From contig URAV01000002.1 of assembly GCA_900545915.1 (NCBI GenBank), positions 65,019 to 129,018 on the forward strand: a DNA stretch of 64,000 nucleotides. Reading direction: 5' to 3'. Shown here one piece after another: positions 41,448 to 51,014 of this stretch. The stretch comes from an uncultured Porphyromonadaceae bacterium. GTDB lineage: Bacteria > Bacteroidota > Bacteroidia > Bacteroidales > Coprobacteraceae. The notes beneath the pieces were generated by a model. It was given only the letters and a program-made list of their open reading frames with translations. It ran no database searches and had not been told where the DNA came from. Position 1 is the stretch's first letter; every line of letters starts with the position of its first letter. Made by a program: the position numbers and the translations under genes.

Positions 41448-44400
41448 ATGAAAACAAAAACTCTTTTTTTAGGGATGTGTCTGTTAATAACGTCGGGGAT
41501 AACGGCACAACAACGTACTTCGTTTCAGATTGGAGATGATGGTTGGGCGCTTTGGCTAGACCGAGATGCTTCGTGGAAAAATGATTCGTTGTATTTGCCT
41601 CCAGCGGATATTTCGAAAATAACTGTTGCAGAACCGACTTGCGGATGGGATAATCTTTTTTCGTCGCTTCGCCCTGAATCGGAAGCAAGGGAAGTTGTTA
41701 AAAATAAGACTTTATCTTTGAAAGTCAGAGTTCCCGGAACGGTAGAAGAATACTATTGGGATGCTCTTTCGAATAATAAAGGTTTAGGAAATACAGGAGA
41801 TTATAAGGGTGTCAGTTGGTGGGGAACTGATTTTACAGTTTCTCGGGAGATGAAGGGAAAACGTATAAAGATATTTTTCTCAGAAGGTATTCGTCAAAGA
41901 GCAGAGGTATTTGTGAACCGTAAGCTGGTAGGTTATGAATTGGTGCATCAGACTCCTTTTGAGATTGATGTGACCGATGTTGTAAATTACGGAAGTAATA
42001 ATGAATTGGCAGTTCGAATAACCGATCCTTCCGGGAATTTCAGTTGGGGAGATTATACCGGAGATAAATGGGGAGATTACTTGTTTCCCCAGTCCCACGG
42101 TTTTGGTGGAATTTTGGGGGCTGTCGAGCTTCGCTCCGTATCACCTCTATATGTATCGGATGTATTTGTTAAAAATAAACCATCTTTAAAGGACATAGAT
42201 GTCGATATTGAAATTATTAATGAGGCGTCGTCTAAAGTTTTAAAAGGAAGTGTCGATGTGGCTATTGTAGAGGCTTGGAAAAGTAATGCTCCGGTAACTG
42301 ATCCGAAGACTTTGTTTGCGAAGAACTTAGGCAAGGTGACTGTAAAGACCGGAGAAACAATAAAGTTGACTTTTTCGGCCTCAGTTCCTAAGGCTCGTTT
42401 ATGGGAGTTGCGAAATTCGAATTTATATAATGTCGTGACGACAATTAAGGATAGTAAGGGAAAGGTTGTAGATCAGCATAAACAGCGTTTCGGATTTCGT
42501 TTTTTAAGTGTAGAGGGATACGGTAAGAATGCTACGCTTAATTTTAACGGTAAACGAACGTTGCTTATTTCGTCTATTAGTTGGGGGTATTGGCCTACGA
42601 ACGGGATGTATCCGACTCGGGAACTGGCTCGTAAACATATAGAATCGGCATTTATATTGGGACAGAATATGTTGAATTTTCACCGTTGTCAGGGAAATAC
42701 GCAGGTACTTGACTTGGCCGATGAAATGGGGATGTTGTATTACGAAGAACCCGGAGGATATAGTAGTTCGAGAATAAAAGAAGGAAGTGAGCAGAGTAAA
42801 ATGAAAAATCGACTGCTCGCTAATCAATTGAATTCTCAGCGTTTTTTGAGAATGGTGAAACGAGACCGTAATCATCCGTCTTTAGTCATGTATAATATGA
42901 TTAACGAGCCGGGATGGATTCCAGATGAAAGGGCGAAGAAAGATATGGCGGAAGCCCATTTGCTTGATCCGACCCGTCTGGTCACGTATGGTTCGGGATT
43001 TATGAATGTAGGGAATGATGAGCCTCGAAAACTGCATATGATTCCGTATGACCAGACTCAACGCACGACAGGATATTGTGATATCCATAATGCTGGAAAT
43101 TCGGCCGGAGTTTATGTTGATGCTATCTATAATTCTCCTGAGAGTTTTTTGCGAAATGAACGGGCTGAATCGGAAATTTTTGTTTGGGGAGAAGAGGCGG
43201 CTTTGGCATCTCCTCCGCAGTTAGAAAAAGTTGTTGCAGCAATAGAGAAAAACGGTAATCGCAACGGATGGGATGGTGCTGATTATAAAGATTGGTTAAA
43301 TTCTTATAGAAATTATATTAAAAATAAAGGACTTGAGAAATATTATCCCTCGATAACAAAACTCATTACTTCACTGGGCGATATAATGTACTATGAACAC
43401 GGACGTTTTCTTGAAAATGTGCGGATCGCCGACGGTGCGGATATCTATGTTTTCAATGGGTATGAAGATATGAAAAACGATAATTTTTCGGGTGCTGTCG
43501 ATGTTTTTCGTAATATAAAGGGTACTCCTGAATTGATTAATCATTATGCTCAGCCTGCGTTTGTTGCTGTGAAAGTCCGGGAAAAAATCGGTCATGTAGG
43601 AGATACGAATCTGTTCGATATGTTTGTTGTCAATGAACATGCTGTTCCAGGGGGAGATTATAGTATAAAAGCTTGGGTTGTCACTCCGAAAGGGGACACA
43701 GACATATTGTATGACGGAATTGTGAAAGTCTCTGGCGGTGATACGTTCAGCGATTTGGCTGCAGCGAAAATTCCTGTGAAATTAAATAAAGGTATAGGTT
43801 ATTATAAAATAAATGCAGAATTATCAGATATGTCGGGTAAAAAAGTCGCATCCGGTTATGACGATATTTTTGCAGTAGACTGGAAATCTGACAAGATAAA
43901 CGGTTATGGTGCTGTGATAGGCGGTGGAATGGAACTTACTAATTTTTTGAAAGATCAGAAAAAAGCGAATGTTGTTGCTTATGACGAGTCTCTCGGAAAA
44001 TTAGATTATATTTTGGTGGGTTCTATCGATCAGGGTACGGCATTTAATACTATATCGTCATTTTGTTTCAAGGCGAAAGACGGAAAAACAATGGGATTGA
44101 ATCTAGATTATTTTCGAGGTAAAAATTTTGATATGCAAGTTGACCGTCGTATTTCTGCCGCACCGATAGATTTTAATGTCGGCAGTAAACTCATTCCCGG
44201 ATATGATATATTGGGTGATACAAAATTCTCACTCCGCTGGGAAGGTTATATTGTAGCACCATATAGCGGAGAAACGGAATTTGAACTTTCGTATGATGAT
44301 GGAGCGAATCTTTGGTTCGACGGAGAACAGGTTGTCGACAATTTTAGGAACGGGCCTAAAAGAGTTGTGACGTTTAAACGTAATTTGGTAGCCGGAAAAT

Positions 44401-44984
44401 CATATCCTTTAAAGATCGAGGCTTATCAAGACGGAGGAACTTGGGAGTTTGCTTTGAAATGGAAATTACCGGTAAAGATTCAAGAACCTGATATGTCGGC
44501 ATTATTGAAAAGAGTGCGGGATGATGGAACTAAATTGATGTTGATTGATAATGCAGAATCGTGGATGAGTAAATTAAGGGCTGTCGGCGCAGTTCCCGGT
44601 TATAAAGTATTTCATCCTTCAAAAGCTTGGGTGGGAAGTAGTTTTATGGTAAGGGAACATCCTTTTTTCAATGAGTTGCCCGTAAATAAAGGCATGAATT
44701 GGGAGTACCAACGACTGGTAGTTTATGATGGACCGAAGCATTTCGGGTTATATGAAATGCAAGGGGAAGAACCTGTGGTATCTTTGGTTGGATCTCCTTT
44801 TCACCAGATAACGACATCTGTCGGGGTATTGCCTTATGGAAAGGGGAAAATTGTATTCTCTTCGTTAGATCTGTTGCCGAATTTGAGTTTAGATAGTAAA
44901 CCGGCGAATGTCCCGAAAAAGATTTTATGTAATTATTTGAAATGGGCTACAGATGTACCGATGAATGAGACCTATTTTAAGTAG
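41448..44984 (+). CDS. GH2-like glycosidase with PA14 domain
   Basis: A secreted protein of 1178 residues. GH2 order: sugar-binding jelly roll (about 60-220, WWGTDFTVSREMKGKRIKIFFSEGIRQRAEVFVNRKLVG), Ig-like domain, TIM barrel (about 350-620) with VMYNMINEPGW (probable acid/base Glu487) and IFVWGEEAALASP (a probable nucleophile Glu582 or 583). Residues about 897-1007 are a PA14 domain (GYIVAPYSGETEFELSYDDGANLWFDG). The regions on both sides of PA14 (KLDYILVGSIDQG and DDGTKLMLIDNAESW..GKGKIVFSSLDLL) look like halves of one amidotransferase-like fold, so PA14 may be inserted. The start at 41448 gives a clean signal peptide; the longer frame from 41391 does not. The exact substrate is unknown. 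Confidence 0.87.
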   Translation: MKTKTLFLGMCLLITSGITAQQRTSFQIGDDGWALWLDRDASWKNDSLYLPPADISKITVAEPTCGWDNLFSSLRPESEAREVVKNKTLSLKVRVPGTVEEYYWDALSNNKGLGNTGDYKGVSWWGTDFTVSREMKGKRIKIFFSEGIRQRAEVFVNRKLVGYELVHQTPFEIDVTDVVNYGSNNELAVRITDPSGNFSWGDYTGDKWGDYLFPQSHGFGGILGAVELRSVSPLYVSDVFVKNKPSLKDIDVDIEIINEASSKVLKGSVDVAIVEAWKSNAPVTDPKTLFAKNLGKVTVKTGETIKLTFSASVPKARLWELRNSNLYNVVTTIKDSKGKVVDQHKQRFGFRFLSVEGYGKNATLNFNGKRTLLISSISWGYWPTNGMYPTRELARKHIESAFILGQNMLNFHRCQGNTQVLDLADEMGMLYYEEPGGYSSSRIKEGSEQSKMKNRLLANQLNSQRFLRMVKRDRNHPSLVMYNMINEPGWIPDERAKKDMAEAHLLDPTRLVTYGSGFMNVGNDEPRKLHMIPYDQTQRTTGYCDIHNAGNSAGVYVDAIYNSPESFLRNERAESEIFVWGEEAALASPPQLEKVVAAIEKNGNRNGWDGADYKDWLNSYRNYIKNKGLEKYYPSITKLITSLGDIMYYEHGRFLENVRIADGADIYVFNGYEDMKNDNFSGAVDVFRNIKGTPELINHYAQPAFVAVKVREKIGHVGDTNLFDMFVVNEHAVPGGDYSIKAWVVTPKGDTDILYDGIVKVSGGDTFSDLAAAKIPVKLNKGIGYYKINAELSDMSGKKVASGYDDIFAVDWKSDKINGYGAVIGGGMELTNFLKDQKKANVVAYDESLGKLDYILVGSIDQGTAFNTISSFCFKAKDGKTMGLNLDYFRGKNFDMQVDRRISAAPIDFNVGSKLIPGYDILGDTKFSLRWEGYIVAPYSGETEFELSYDDGANLWFDGEQVVDNFRNGPKRVVTFKRNLVAGKSYPLKIEAYQDGGTWEFALKWKLPVKIQEPDMSALLKRVRDDGTKLMLIDNAESWMSKLRAVGAVPGYKVFHPSKAWVGSSFMVREHPFFNELPVNKGMNWEYQRLVVYDGPKHFGLYEMQGEEPVVSLVGSPFHQITTSVGVLPYGKGKIVFSSLDLLPNLSLDSKPANVPKKILCNYLKWATDVPMNETYFK

Positions 44985-45036
44985 TTTATAACTTTGGTGA
45001 AAAAGATACTTTTGTTGAAAAATTAAGCGAGAAAAG

Positions 45037-45057
45037 TCTCTTAAATTAATTAAGAGA
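45037..45057 (+). terminator. Terminator of the GH2-PA14 gene
   Basis: TCTCTTAA and TTAAGAGA form an 8-base stem with a 5-base loop, followed by TTTTTCTTTT. Confidence 0.75.
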
Positions 45058-45093
45058 TTTTTCTTTTGCAGCATAATTTAAAACTTAAGAGAG

Positions 45094-46824
45094 ATGAAAA
45101 ACATGAAAAGTCGATTGTTGACATGTATTTGTTCGACACTGTTTTTGTTACCTTTTGATTTAATGGCAAAACACCTTGATCGAGATCGTATTGTTGCGAA
45201 TCCTATAGATCTGAATTATCGGTTTCGTCCGGAGAAACCGAGTCGAAGAGAAGCTGCCGATCCGGTTATTGTCTTATATAAAGACAAGTATTATATGTTT
45301 GCCTCCAAGTCTGAAGGATATTGGAGTTCGGCCGATCTGGTGAAGTGGAATTATATTCCTTGTAAATCTATTCCGATTATAGAAGATTATGCTCCTATGG
45401 TTATAGAATTAGGCGGTGAGTTATATTATACGGCCGGATGTACCCGTTTCTTTAAAACATCCGATCCGGAAAAAGACGATTGGAAAGAGATAAAAGTCAA
45501 CAATAAAAATCGGCATGACGATATTACTATTTTTCAGGATGATGATGGCAAAGTTTACTTTTATTGGGGATGTCATGATAAAAAACCGATACAGGGAGTA
45601 CAGGTAGATCCGGAAAACGGTTTCAAAGAGATTGGTGAGGTAAAAGACCTGATTTTGCATAATTCAGTAAAATATGGGATTGAATCGAACGGAGACCGGA
45701 ATGAAATGAATAAGGACGGCTATAATGAAGGTGCTACCATGACCAAATATAAAGGGTTGTATTATTTGCAGTATTCTACTCCGGGAACACAATTTATAAC
45801 GTATGCTGATGCGGTATATGTATCGGAAAATCCGTTAGGTCCTTTTACTTACATGGAGGATAATCCTTATTCGATCAAACCCGGAGGGTTTATTTCCGGA
45901 GCGGGTCATGGACATACATTTCAGGATAAATACGGTAATTATTGGCATGTTTCTACAATGGTAATAGCGGTAAAAAATTGGTTCGAGCGACGTTTGGGCT
46001 TGTTTCCAGTCTATTTCGGGGACGAGGGTCACATGTATTGCCACACGGTATTCACCGATTATCCGATGCAGATACCCGATAGAAAGATGAATTTCAAGAA
46101 AGATGATTTATCCGTGGGGTGGAATTTGTTATCTTATAAGAAGAAGGTTTCCGCATCATCGTTTCAGCAAGGTTATGAAGCGGGAAATGCCGTGGATGAA
46201 AACATCAAGACATGGTGGGCGTCTCAGAGTGGCAGGTCAGGCGAATGGCTTCAGATCGATTTAGGACGGACAATGCAGGTCGAAGCCGTTCAGGTAAATA
46301 TCAGCGACCAGGATTTCGAAACATTGCGGAGAGATGCAGCACCCGTATACCGTTATGTTTTGGAATCGTCTTGTGACGGAAAGAATTGGCAGATGATAGG
46401 CGACCGGAGAAAGAATGATCGGGACGCCGTACATGAATTGCTTGTTTTGGATCGTTCGGTATCAGCCCGTTATATTCGGATAAAGAACATGGAAGATCTC
46501 AATGGGGGAGTTTTTTCTCTGTCCGGACTGCGAGTTTTCGGGACGGGAAAGGGAAAAGCTCCGTCTGCAGTTACCGGATTTAAGGTTGTCCGTAATGCAA
46601 ACGACCGACGTCGAGCCAGTTTCAGATGGGATAGTAAGGGTGAAACGACAGGTTATGTGATCCGTTGGGGAACTTCACCGAAGGTACAGAACAATGCCGT
46701 CATGGTTTATGGAGACGAGGCAGAATACGGTTTTTTCAATCGGGATTCTCGATATTATTTTACGATACAGCCGTTCAATGAAAATGGGAAAGGCAAGATA
46801 AGCAAAGTTATTTCTGTAGAATGA
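45094..46824 (+). CDS. GH43-like five-blade propeller protein with discoidin and Fn3 domains
   Basis: A 576-residue exported protein. The N-terminal half reads as a five-blade propeller of the GH43/GH117 type: REAADPVIVLYKDKYYMFASKSEGYWSSADLVKWNYI, then VYFYWGCHDKKPIQG, GYNEGATMTKYKGLYYLQYST, and GHGHTFQDKYGNYWHVST. It is followed by a discoidin/F5-8C domain (about 343-485, GNAVDENIKTWWASQSGRSGEWLQIDLGR) and an Fn3-like domain (about 490-575). GH43 relatives remove arabinose, xylose or galactose side groups; here the exact enzyme is not determinable. The start could be 45094 or 45103. It is placed between two terminated genes, so it is a unit by itself. Confidence 0.82.
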   Translation: MKNMKSRLLTCICSTLFLLPFDLMAKHLDRDRIVANPIDLNYRFRPEKPSRREAADPVIVLYKDKYYMFASKSEGYWSSADLVKWNYIPCKSIPIIEDYAPMVIELGGELYYTAGCTRFFKTSDPEKDDWKEIKVNNKNRHDDITIFQDDDGKVYFYWGCHDKKPIQGVQVDPENGFKEIGEVKDLILHNSVKYGIESNGDRNEMNKDGYNEGATMTKYKGLYYLQYSTPGTQFITYADAVYVSENPLGPFTYMEDNPYSIKPGGFISGAGHGHTFQDKYGNYWHVSTMVIAVKNWFERRLGLFPVYFGDEGHMYCHTVFTDYPMQIPDRKMNFKKDDLSVGWNLLSYKKKVSASSFQQGYEAGNAVDENIKTWWASQSGRSGEWLQIDLGRTMQVEAVQVNISDQDFETLRRDAAPVYRYVLESSCDGKNWQMIGDRRKNDRDAVHELLVLDRSVSARYIRIKNMEDLNGGVFSLSGLRVFGTGKGKAPSAVTGFKVVRNANDRRRASFRWDSKGETTGYVIRWGTSPKVQNNAVMVYGDEAEYGFFNRDSRYYFTIQPFNENGKGKISKVISVE

Positions 46825-46871
46825 GTAAGAACCATTATTGAGGAGCATTTGGTATAAGTGAAAATTTTTTA

Positions 46872-46912
46872 AGAGCTTGTCTAAATTTTTTTGAGAAATT
46901 TATGCAGGCTCT
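46872..46912. repeat. Hairpin-only copy of the intergenic repeat
   Basis: AGAGCTTGTCTAAATTT and AAATTTATGCAGGCTCT face each other across a 7-base loop (TTTTGAG). Only the two ends of the repeat remain; the 130-base middle is absent. It sits after the GH43-like gene and could serve as its terminator. Confidence 0.7.
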
Positions 46913-47038
46913 TTTAAATTATGTATATAAAAATTTTAATAAGAAATTAATTCAAATACGGTTGAATATTTAATAGAACAAGGCTTTCTTTGTTAAAAAT
47001 ATTTGATTTGCGATACACACATATATTATTTTACAACC

Positions 47039-48070
47039 ATGAAGAATTTCAATTTTTCTCTTTTTCTGTCTTTATTTTTTTTGATAATATTGTTGCCGGA
47101 ATCGGTTGATGCAAAAAGGATTAATAAAAAGGTCGACGAGCAGGGTGTAGATATGCCGAAAGTTCGTATTGCTTCTTTTAAAGGTGATAAGGCATGCGCT
47201 ATCAGCTATACTTTTGACGATGCGTTGAGAGATCAGAGCATATTGGCTGCCCCTATGCTTGAAAAATATGGTTTTCGAGGAACTTTTTGGGCAATACCTT
47301 CGATGGTTCCTGAGACAGAAGAAGAAATTCTTACAAATTCGAAGAAGAAGTGGGGTGGAATTACATGGAAAAGATTAAAAGAGATGTCGGATAATGGACA
47401 TGAAATCTCGAATCACGGTTGGTCTCATAAGAATCTTGTAAATCTGAAATCGGAACAGGAGATTCGTGCGGAGATAGAGAAAGCCGATAGTCTTATTCTG
47501 TTGAAAATAGGAAAGAAGCCCCGGACATTCTGTTATCCTTATAATGCATTTAATGACCAAGTTCTTGCTATTGCAATGGAGAATCGTGTGGATACTCGTA
47601 CACGCTGTTCGGGCTGGGGATATAGAACAACGACTCAGTGGATGAATAATTGGGCTGACGGATTAATTAAAAAAGGAGAGTGGGGCATACCGATGATACA
47701 TGCTATTATTGATGGTTTTGATGCGTTTCCATCAGCGGATGTTTTGGATAATCACATGGCTTATGTAAAATCTAAAGAAGACCGAATATGGGTCGGTACA
47801 TTTCTCGAAATTGCCAGTTATGTGAAGGAATCTGAAAATGTTCGTTTATCAGTGACTCCCCGAAAGAACGGTTTGATTTGTAAAACGGAGATGACTTTAG
47901 ATAAAAAACTTTTTACTGAACCTCTTACGTTGGTTATAGAAATAACCGGAGTGACATCTGTTAAAGCAACACAGAAAGGAAAGAAGCTTCCTGCAACAAT
48001 TGCTTCGGATAAAATTTGCATTGATTTTATGCCCGGAGATTCTCCGGTTAAAATACGTTGGAAAAAGTAA
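47039..48070 (+). CDS. Secreted polysaccharide deacetylase (NodB/CE4-like)
   Basis: A 343-residue exported protein (signal peptide ending SVDAKR). The NodB motifs are SYTFDDALRD (motif 1, metal-binding Asp pair), EISNHGWSHKNL (motif 2, His-x-x-x-His), RTFCYPYN (motif 3) and PMIHAIIDGFD near motif 5. It likely removes N- or O-acetyl groups from a polysaccharide. The C-terminal 70 residues are a small beta-domain (RLSVTPRKNGLICKTEMTLD). ATG at 47039 gives a signal peptide; the longer frame from 47003 does not. It lies just 31 bases before the GH31 gene, so they are probably co-transcribed. Confidence 0.88.
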   Translation: MKNFNFSLFLSLFFLIILLPESVDAKRINKKVDEQGVDMPKVRIASFKGDKACAISYTFDDALRDQSILAAPMLEKYGFRGTFWAIPSMVPETEEEILTNSKKKWGGITWKRLKEMSDNGHEISNHGWSHKNLVNLKSEQEIRAEIEKADSLILLKIGKKPRTFCYPYNAFNDQVLAIAMENRVDTRTRCSGWGYRTTTQWMNNWADGLIKKGEWGIPMIHAIIDGFDAFPSADVLDNHMAYVKSKEDRIWVGTFLEIASYVKESENVRLSVTPRKNGLICKTEMTLDKKLFTEPLTLVIEITGVTSVKATQKGKKLPATIASDKICIDFMPGDSPVKIRWKK

Positions 48071-48100
48071 TAGATTAACGATAAGTATTTTTTTGATATT

Positions 48101-51004
48101 ATGAAGAGCGGAAAGAATAGTAAGTTAAAGACTCAGTATTTAAAATTTTTCTGTTTGTTATTTTGTCTTGTATCATTTTCCTCAGGATATGGACAAAGAG
48201 AGCGAGGATGGAAGTCGGATTGGAAGGGAGACTGTTCAGAAGTAAAGATTTTAGAACCAGGTTTAGATGTGACTGGTGTCGCTGTCTTTAAAAACAGATT
48301 GTTTTTAGATGCAAAAAAAGATAATATAAAACTTTCCCGTGAATTGTCTGATGAATATCGAAATACTAAAACTTTATGGATAAGTTTTTCAGTTCGGAAG
48401 ATTGCCGGAAACGGACGTTTCGGATTATCTTTATTAGAAAATTCTCAAGAAAAGTTATTTGTGGGAGCTGTCGGTCAGGATAAAACGATTTGTTTCGGTT
48501 CGAAAAAATGCCGTGAAAAAATGGAAAATGCCGTACAACTTATTTTAAGGGTTGAAAAAAATAAGGCTTATTTATTCATAAATCCTCCCTTAGCATCAGT
48601 TCCTGATGTTGAAGGAGCGTCTATGACTTTATCCGGAGATTTTTCTTTTGACCGGATTACCTTTTTATGCGAAAAAGGCAATGCCGGAGAATTTAGTAGG
48701 GTTGTTGCGGGAGAACAGTTTGCAGATGTCGTTTTTCCTCGCAAATTGAATGATGATCTAAGAAGTATGGGAAAGCAACCGGTTATTTCATGGAAAAAGG
48801 CGGAAGGGGCTTTATGGATAAATACGGAGTCTGGAGTATTACGGTTGAAACCTTATGAATTCGGAGCTCTTGCGGTTCATTCAGGATCATTGAATGCGAT
48901 CGAATCGCAGAAAAATTATGCAGTTTCTCAAGAACCTGCCGGAGCAAAATTTTCGGTAAAGGAAGACTCCGAGCGGATTTTATTAAAAACAGATCGTTTT
49001 TCTGCTACCGTAGAAAAACGTACGGGGCAAATCTGTTTGTATGATCGTTTGGGCAAATTGTTGATACAAGAATATCCGGGCGGAGGCCGTTCTGAAACCG
49101 GATATGGAGAAAAAGTGGCTTGCCGCTTTAGTTTATCTCCGGAAGATGCTCTTTACGGGTTAGGACAATTTAGAGATAATTCGTTGAATTTGAGAGGTAA
49201 AAGAAGAGAGTTGGTGCAATTTAATACTCAGGCCGCTGTTCCTGTTATTTATTCGACAAAAGGTTGGGGAATATTATGGAATAATCCGTCTCGAACTATT
49301 TTTCAAGATAACAAAATGGGGATGAGTTTTCAGTCTGATATAGGAGATATAATCAGTTATTATTATTTCGTAGGAGATAAATTAGATGATTTGATTGCTT
49401 CTTATCGTTCGCTTACCGGTAAAGCTCCTATGATTCCTTATTGGTCTTTGGGGTATCATCAAAGTCGAAATAAATATGCAACGCAAAAAGAAGTTATGGA
49501 TATTGCAGAACGGATGCACAAGGAAAATATCCCGATGAGCACAATTTTTATCGATTATTTTTATTGGCAGAAATATGGTACGGGTTCTCATCGATTTGAT
49601 GAAAATCTTTTCCCTGATGTTCCGGGAATGTTAAGTTCTTTACATAAAAATTATAATACTCGTGCCGTAATTACGATATGGCCGACATTCCGTCCCGGAA
49701 TTCCTAATTATGAAGAGTTTAATAGAGACGGTTTATTACTGGACGAAGCAAAAGCTCTGGATGGCATTATTTATGATGCATTTAGTCCTAAAGCTGCCGA
49801 GATTTACTGGAAACAGGTAATGCCGTTAGTCGATTTGGGAATTGACGGCTGGTTCTTGGATGGTTGTGAACCGGATCAGGTAAACTCTTTTTTACCGACT
49901 GTAACTCACGACGGACCGGCATTGAAAGTTCGTAATCTTTATCCGTTAGTACACGCTACGACGTTTTATAACGGGTTACTGAAAACTCGTCCGAATCAGC
50001 GGCCTTATATATTGACACGTTGTGCATGGGCTTCTCAGCAAAAAGTAGGTACGGCTGTTTGGTCGGGAGATATACCCACTACTTTTGATGAGTTGCGTAA
50101 ACAAGTAACGGCCGGGTTAAATTTTGTAGCCTGCGGGATTCCTTATTGGACTACCGATATTGGAGGTTATTCAGGTGGCGATCCTGCTGATAAAAACTAT
50201 CGGGAGGTGTTTACTCGTTGGTTTCAATATGGCACTTTCTGTCCTGTATTTCGAGCACATGGAAGACGTTATCCGGGTAATACGAAAGTTCCGAATGAAT
50301 TGTGGGCATATGGTGCTGAAGCGCAAAAAATTTGTACGGAATTTATCAATTTACGCTATGCTTTGTTCCCTTATATTTATACTTTGTCTGGTCAGGTAAC
50401 TCGCAATCATTATACACCGATGCGGTTGTTGGCTTTCGATTTTCCGGAAGATAAAAAAATTCTCGATTGTAAAGATCAGTTTATGTATGGTCCTTCCCTT
50501 TTAATTTGTCCGGTTTTGAATGCGGGAGACCGCAAACGTGAGGTATATCTTCCTTCAGGGAAGCGTTGGATTGATTTTTGGACGGGAGAGAACTACGAAG
50601 GTGGGCAAACAATCGTAGCAGATGCTCCGATAGAGCGTATTCCTGTATATGTTCCGGCCGGGTCGATTATTCCTATGAACGTATCATTATTAATGAATCC
50701 TGATTCAAGTGCTCCGGTTGAAGTACGTGTATATCAAGGTGCGGACGGTCGGTTCGAATTGTATGAAGATGACGGGGAAACATTTGATTGTGAGCGAGGA
50801 GAATATAGTTCGATTCCTTTTATGTGGAATGAAAAAAAGAGGACGTTGACCATTAGGAAACGGCGGGGTGCGTATAAAGGCATGTCGAAAGAAAGAGAGT
50901 TTCGTGTTGTTTTAGTTTCTTCCGAGAAGGGAAGAGGTGTAGAAAAAAACTCACCTGATAAAGTTGTTAAGTATGTAGGAAAGAAGGTAGATATTAAACT
51001 ATAA
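48101..51004 (+). CDS. GH31 family alpha-glycosidase
   Basis: A 967-residue exported enzyme. The first 200 or so residues look like an added lectin-type sandwich (KTLWISFSVRKIAGNGRFGLSLLE). The GH31 N-domain follows (DRLGKLLIQEYPGGG, DALYGLGQFRDNSLNLRGKRRELVQFN), then the barrel: MSTIFIDYFYWQKYG, DGWFLDGCEPD with nucleophile Asp587, AVWSGDIPTTFDELR with probable acid/base Asp657, and YWTTDIGGYSGG, FCPVFRAHG. The proximal and distal beta-domains complete it (YELYEDDGETFDCERGEYS type end). GH31 includes alpha-glucosidase, alpha-xylosidase and alpha-galactosidase; FLDGCEP in place of WxDMNEP leaves this open. It is followed 10 bases later by the GH2 gene. Confidence 0.92.
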   Translation: MKSGKNSKLKTQYLKFFCLLFCLVSFSSGYGQRERGWKSDWKGDCSEVKILEPGLDVTGVAVFKNRLFLDAKKDNIKLSRELSDEYRNTKTLWISFSVRKIAGNGRFGLSLLENSQEKLFVGAVGQDKTICFGSKKCREKMENAVQLILRVEKNKAYLFINPPLASVPDVEGASMTLSGDFSFDRITFLCEKGNAGEFSRVVAGEQFADVVFPRKLNDDLRSMGKQPVISWKKAEGALWINTESGVLRLKPYEFGALAVHSGSLNAIESQKNYAVSQEPAGAKFSVKEDSERILLKTDRFSATVEKRTGQICLYDRLGKLLIQEYPGGGRSETGYGEKVACRFSLSPEDALYGLGQFRDNSLNLRGKRRELVQFNTQAAVPVIYSTKGWGILWNNPSRTIFQDNKMGMSFQSDIGDIISYYYFVGDKLDDLIASYRSLTGKAPMIPYWSLGYHQSRNKYATQKEVMDIAERMHKENIPMSTIFIDYFYWQKYGTGSHRFDENLFPDVPGMLSSLHKNYNTRAVITIWPTFRPGIPNYEEFNRDGLLLDEAKALDGIIYDAFSPKAAEIYWKQVMPLVDLGIDGWFLDGCEPDQVNSFLPTVTHDGPALKVRNLYPLVHATTFYNGLLKTRPNQRPYILTRCAWASQQKVGTAVWSGDIPTTFDELRKQVTAGLNFVACGIPYWTTDIGGYSGGDPADKNYREVFTRWFQYGTFCPVFRAHGRRYPGNTKVPNELWAYGAEAQKICTEFINLRYALFPYIYTLSGQVTRNHYTPMRLLAFDFPEDKKILDCKDQFMYGPSLLICPVLNAGDRKREVYLPSGKRWIDFWTGENYEGGQTIVADAPIERIPVYVPAGSIIPMNVSLLMNPDSSAPVEVRVYQGADGRFELYEDDGETFDCERGEYSSIPFMWNEKKRTLTIRKRRGAYKGMSKEREFRVVLVSSEKGRGVEKNSPDKVVKYVGKKVDIKL

Positions 51005-51014
51005 AACGTTACAC

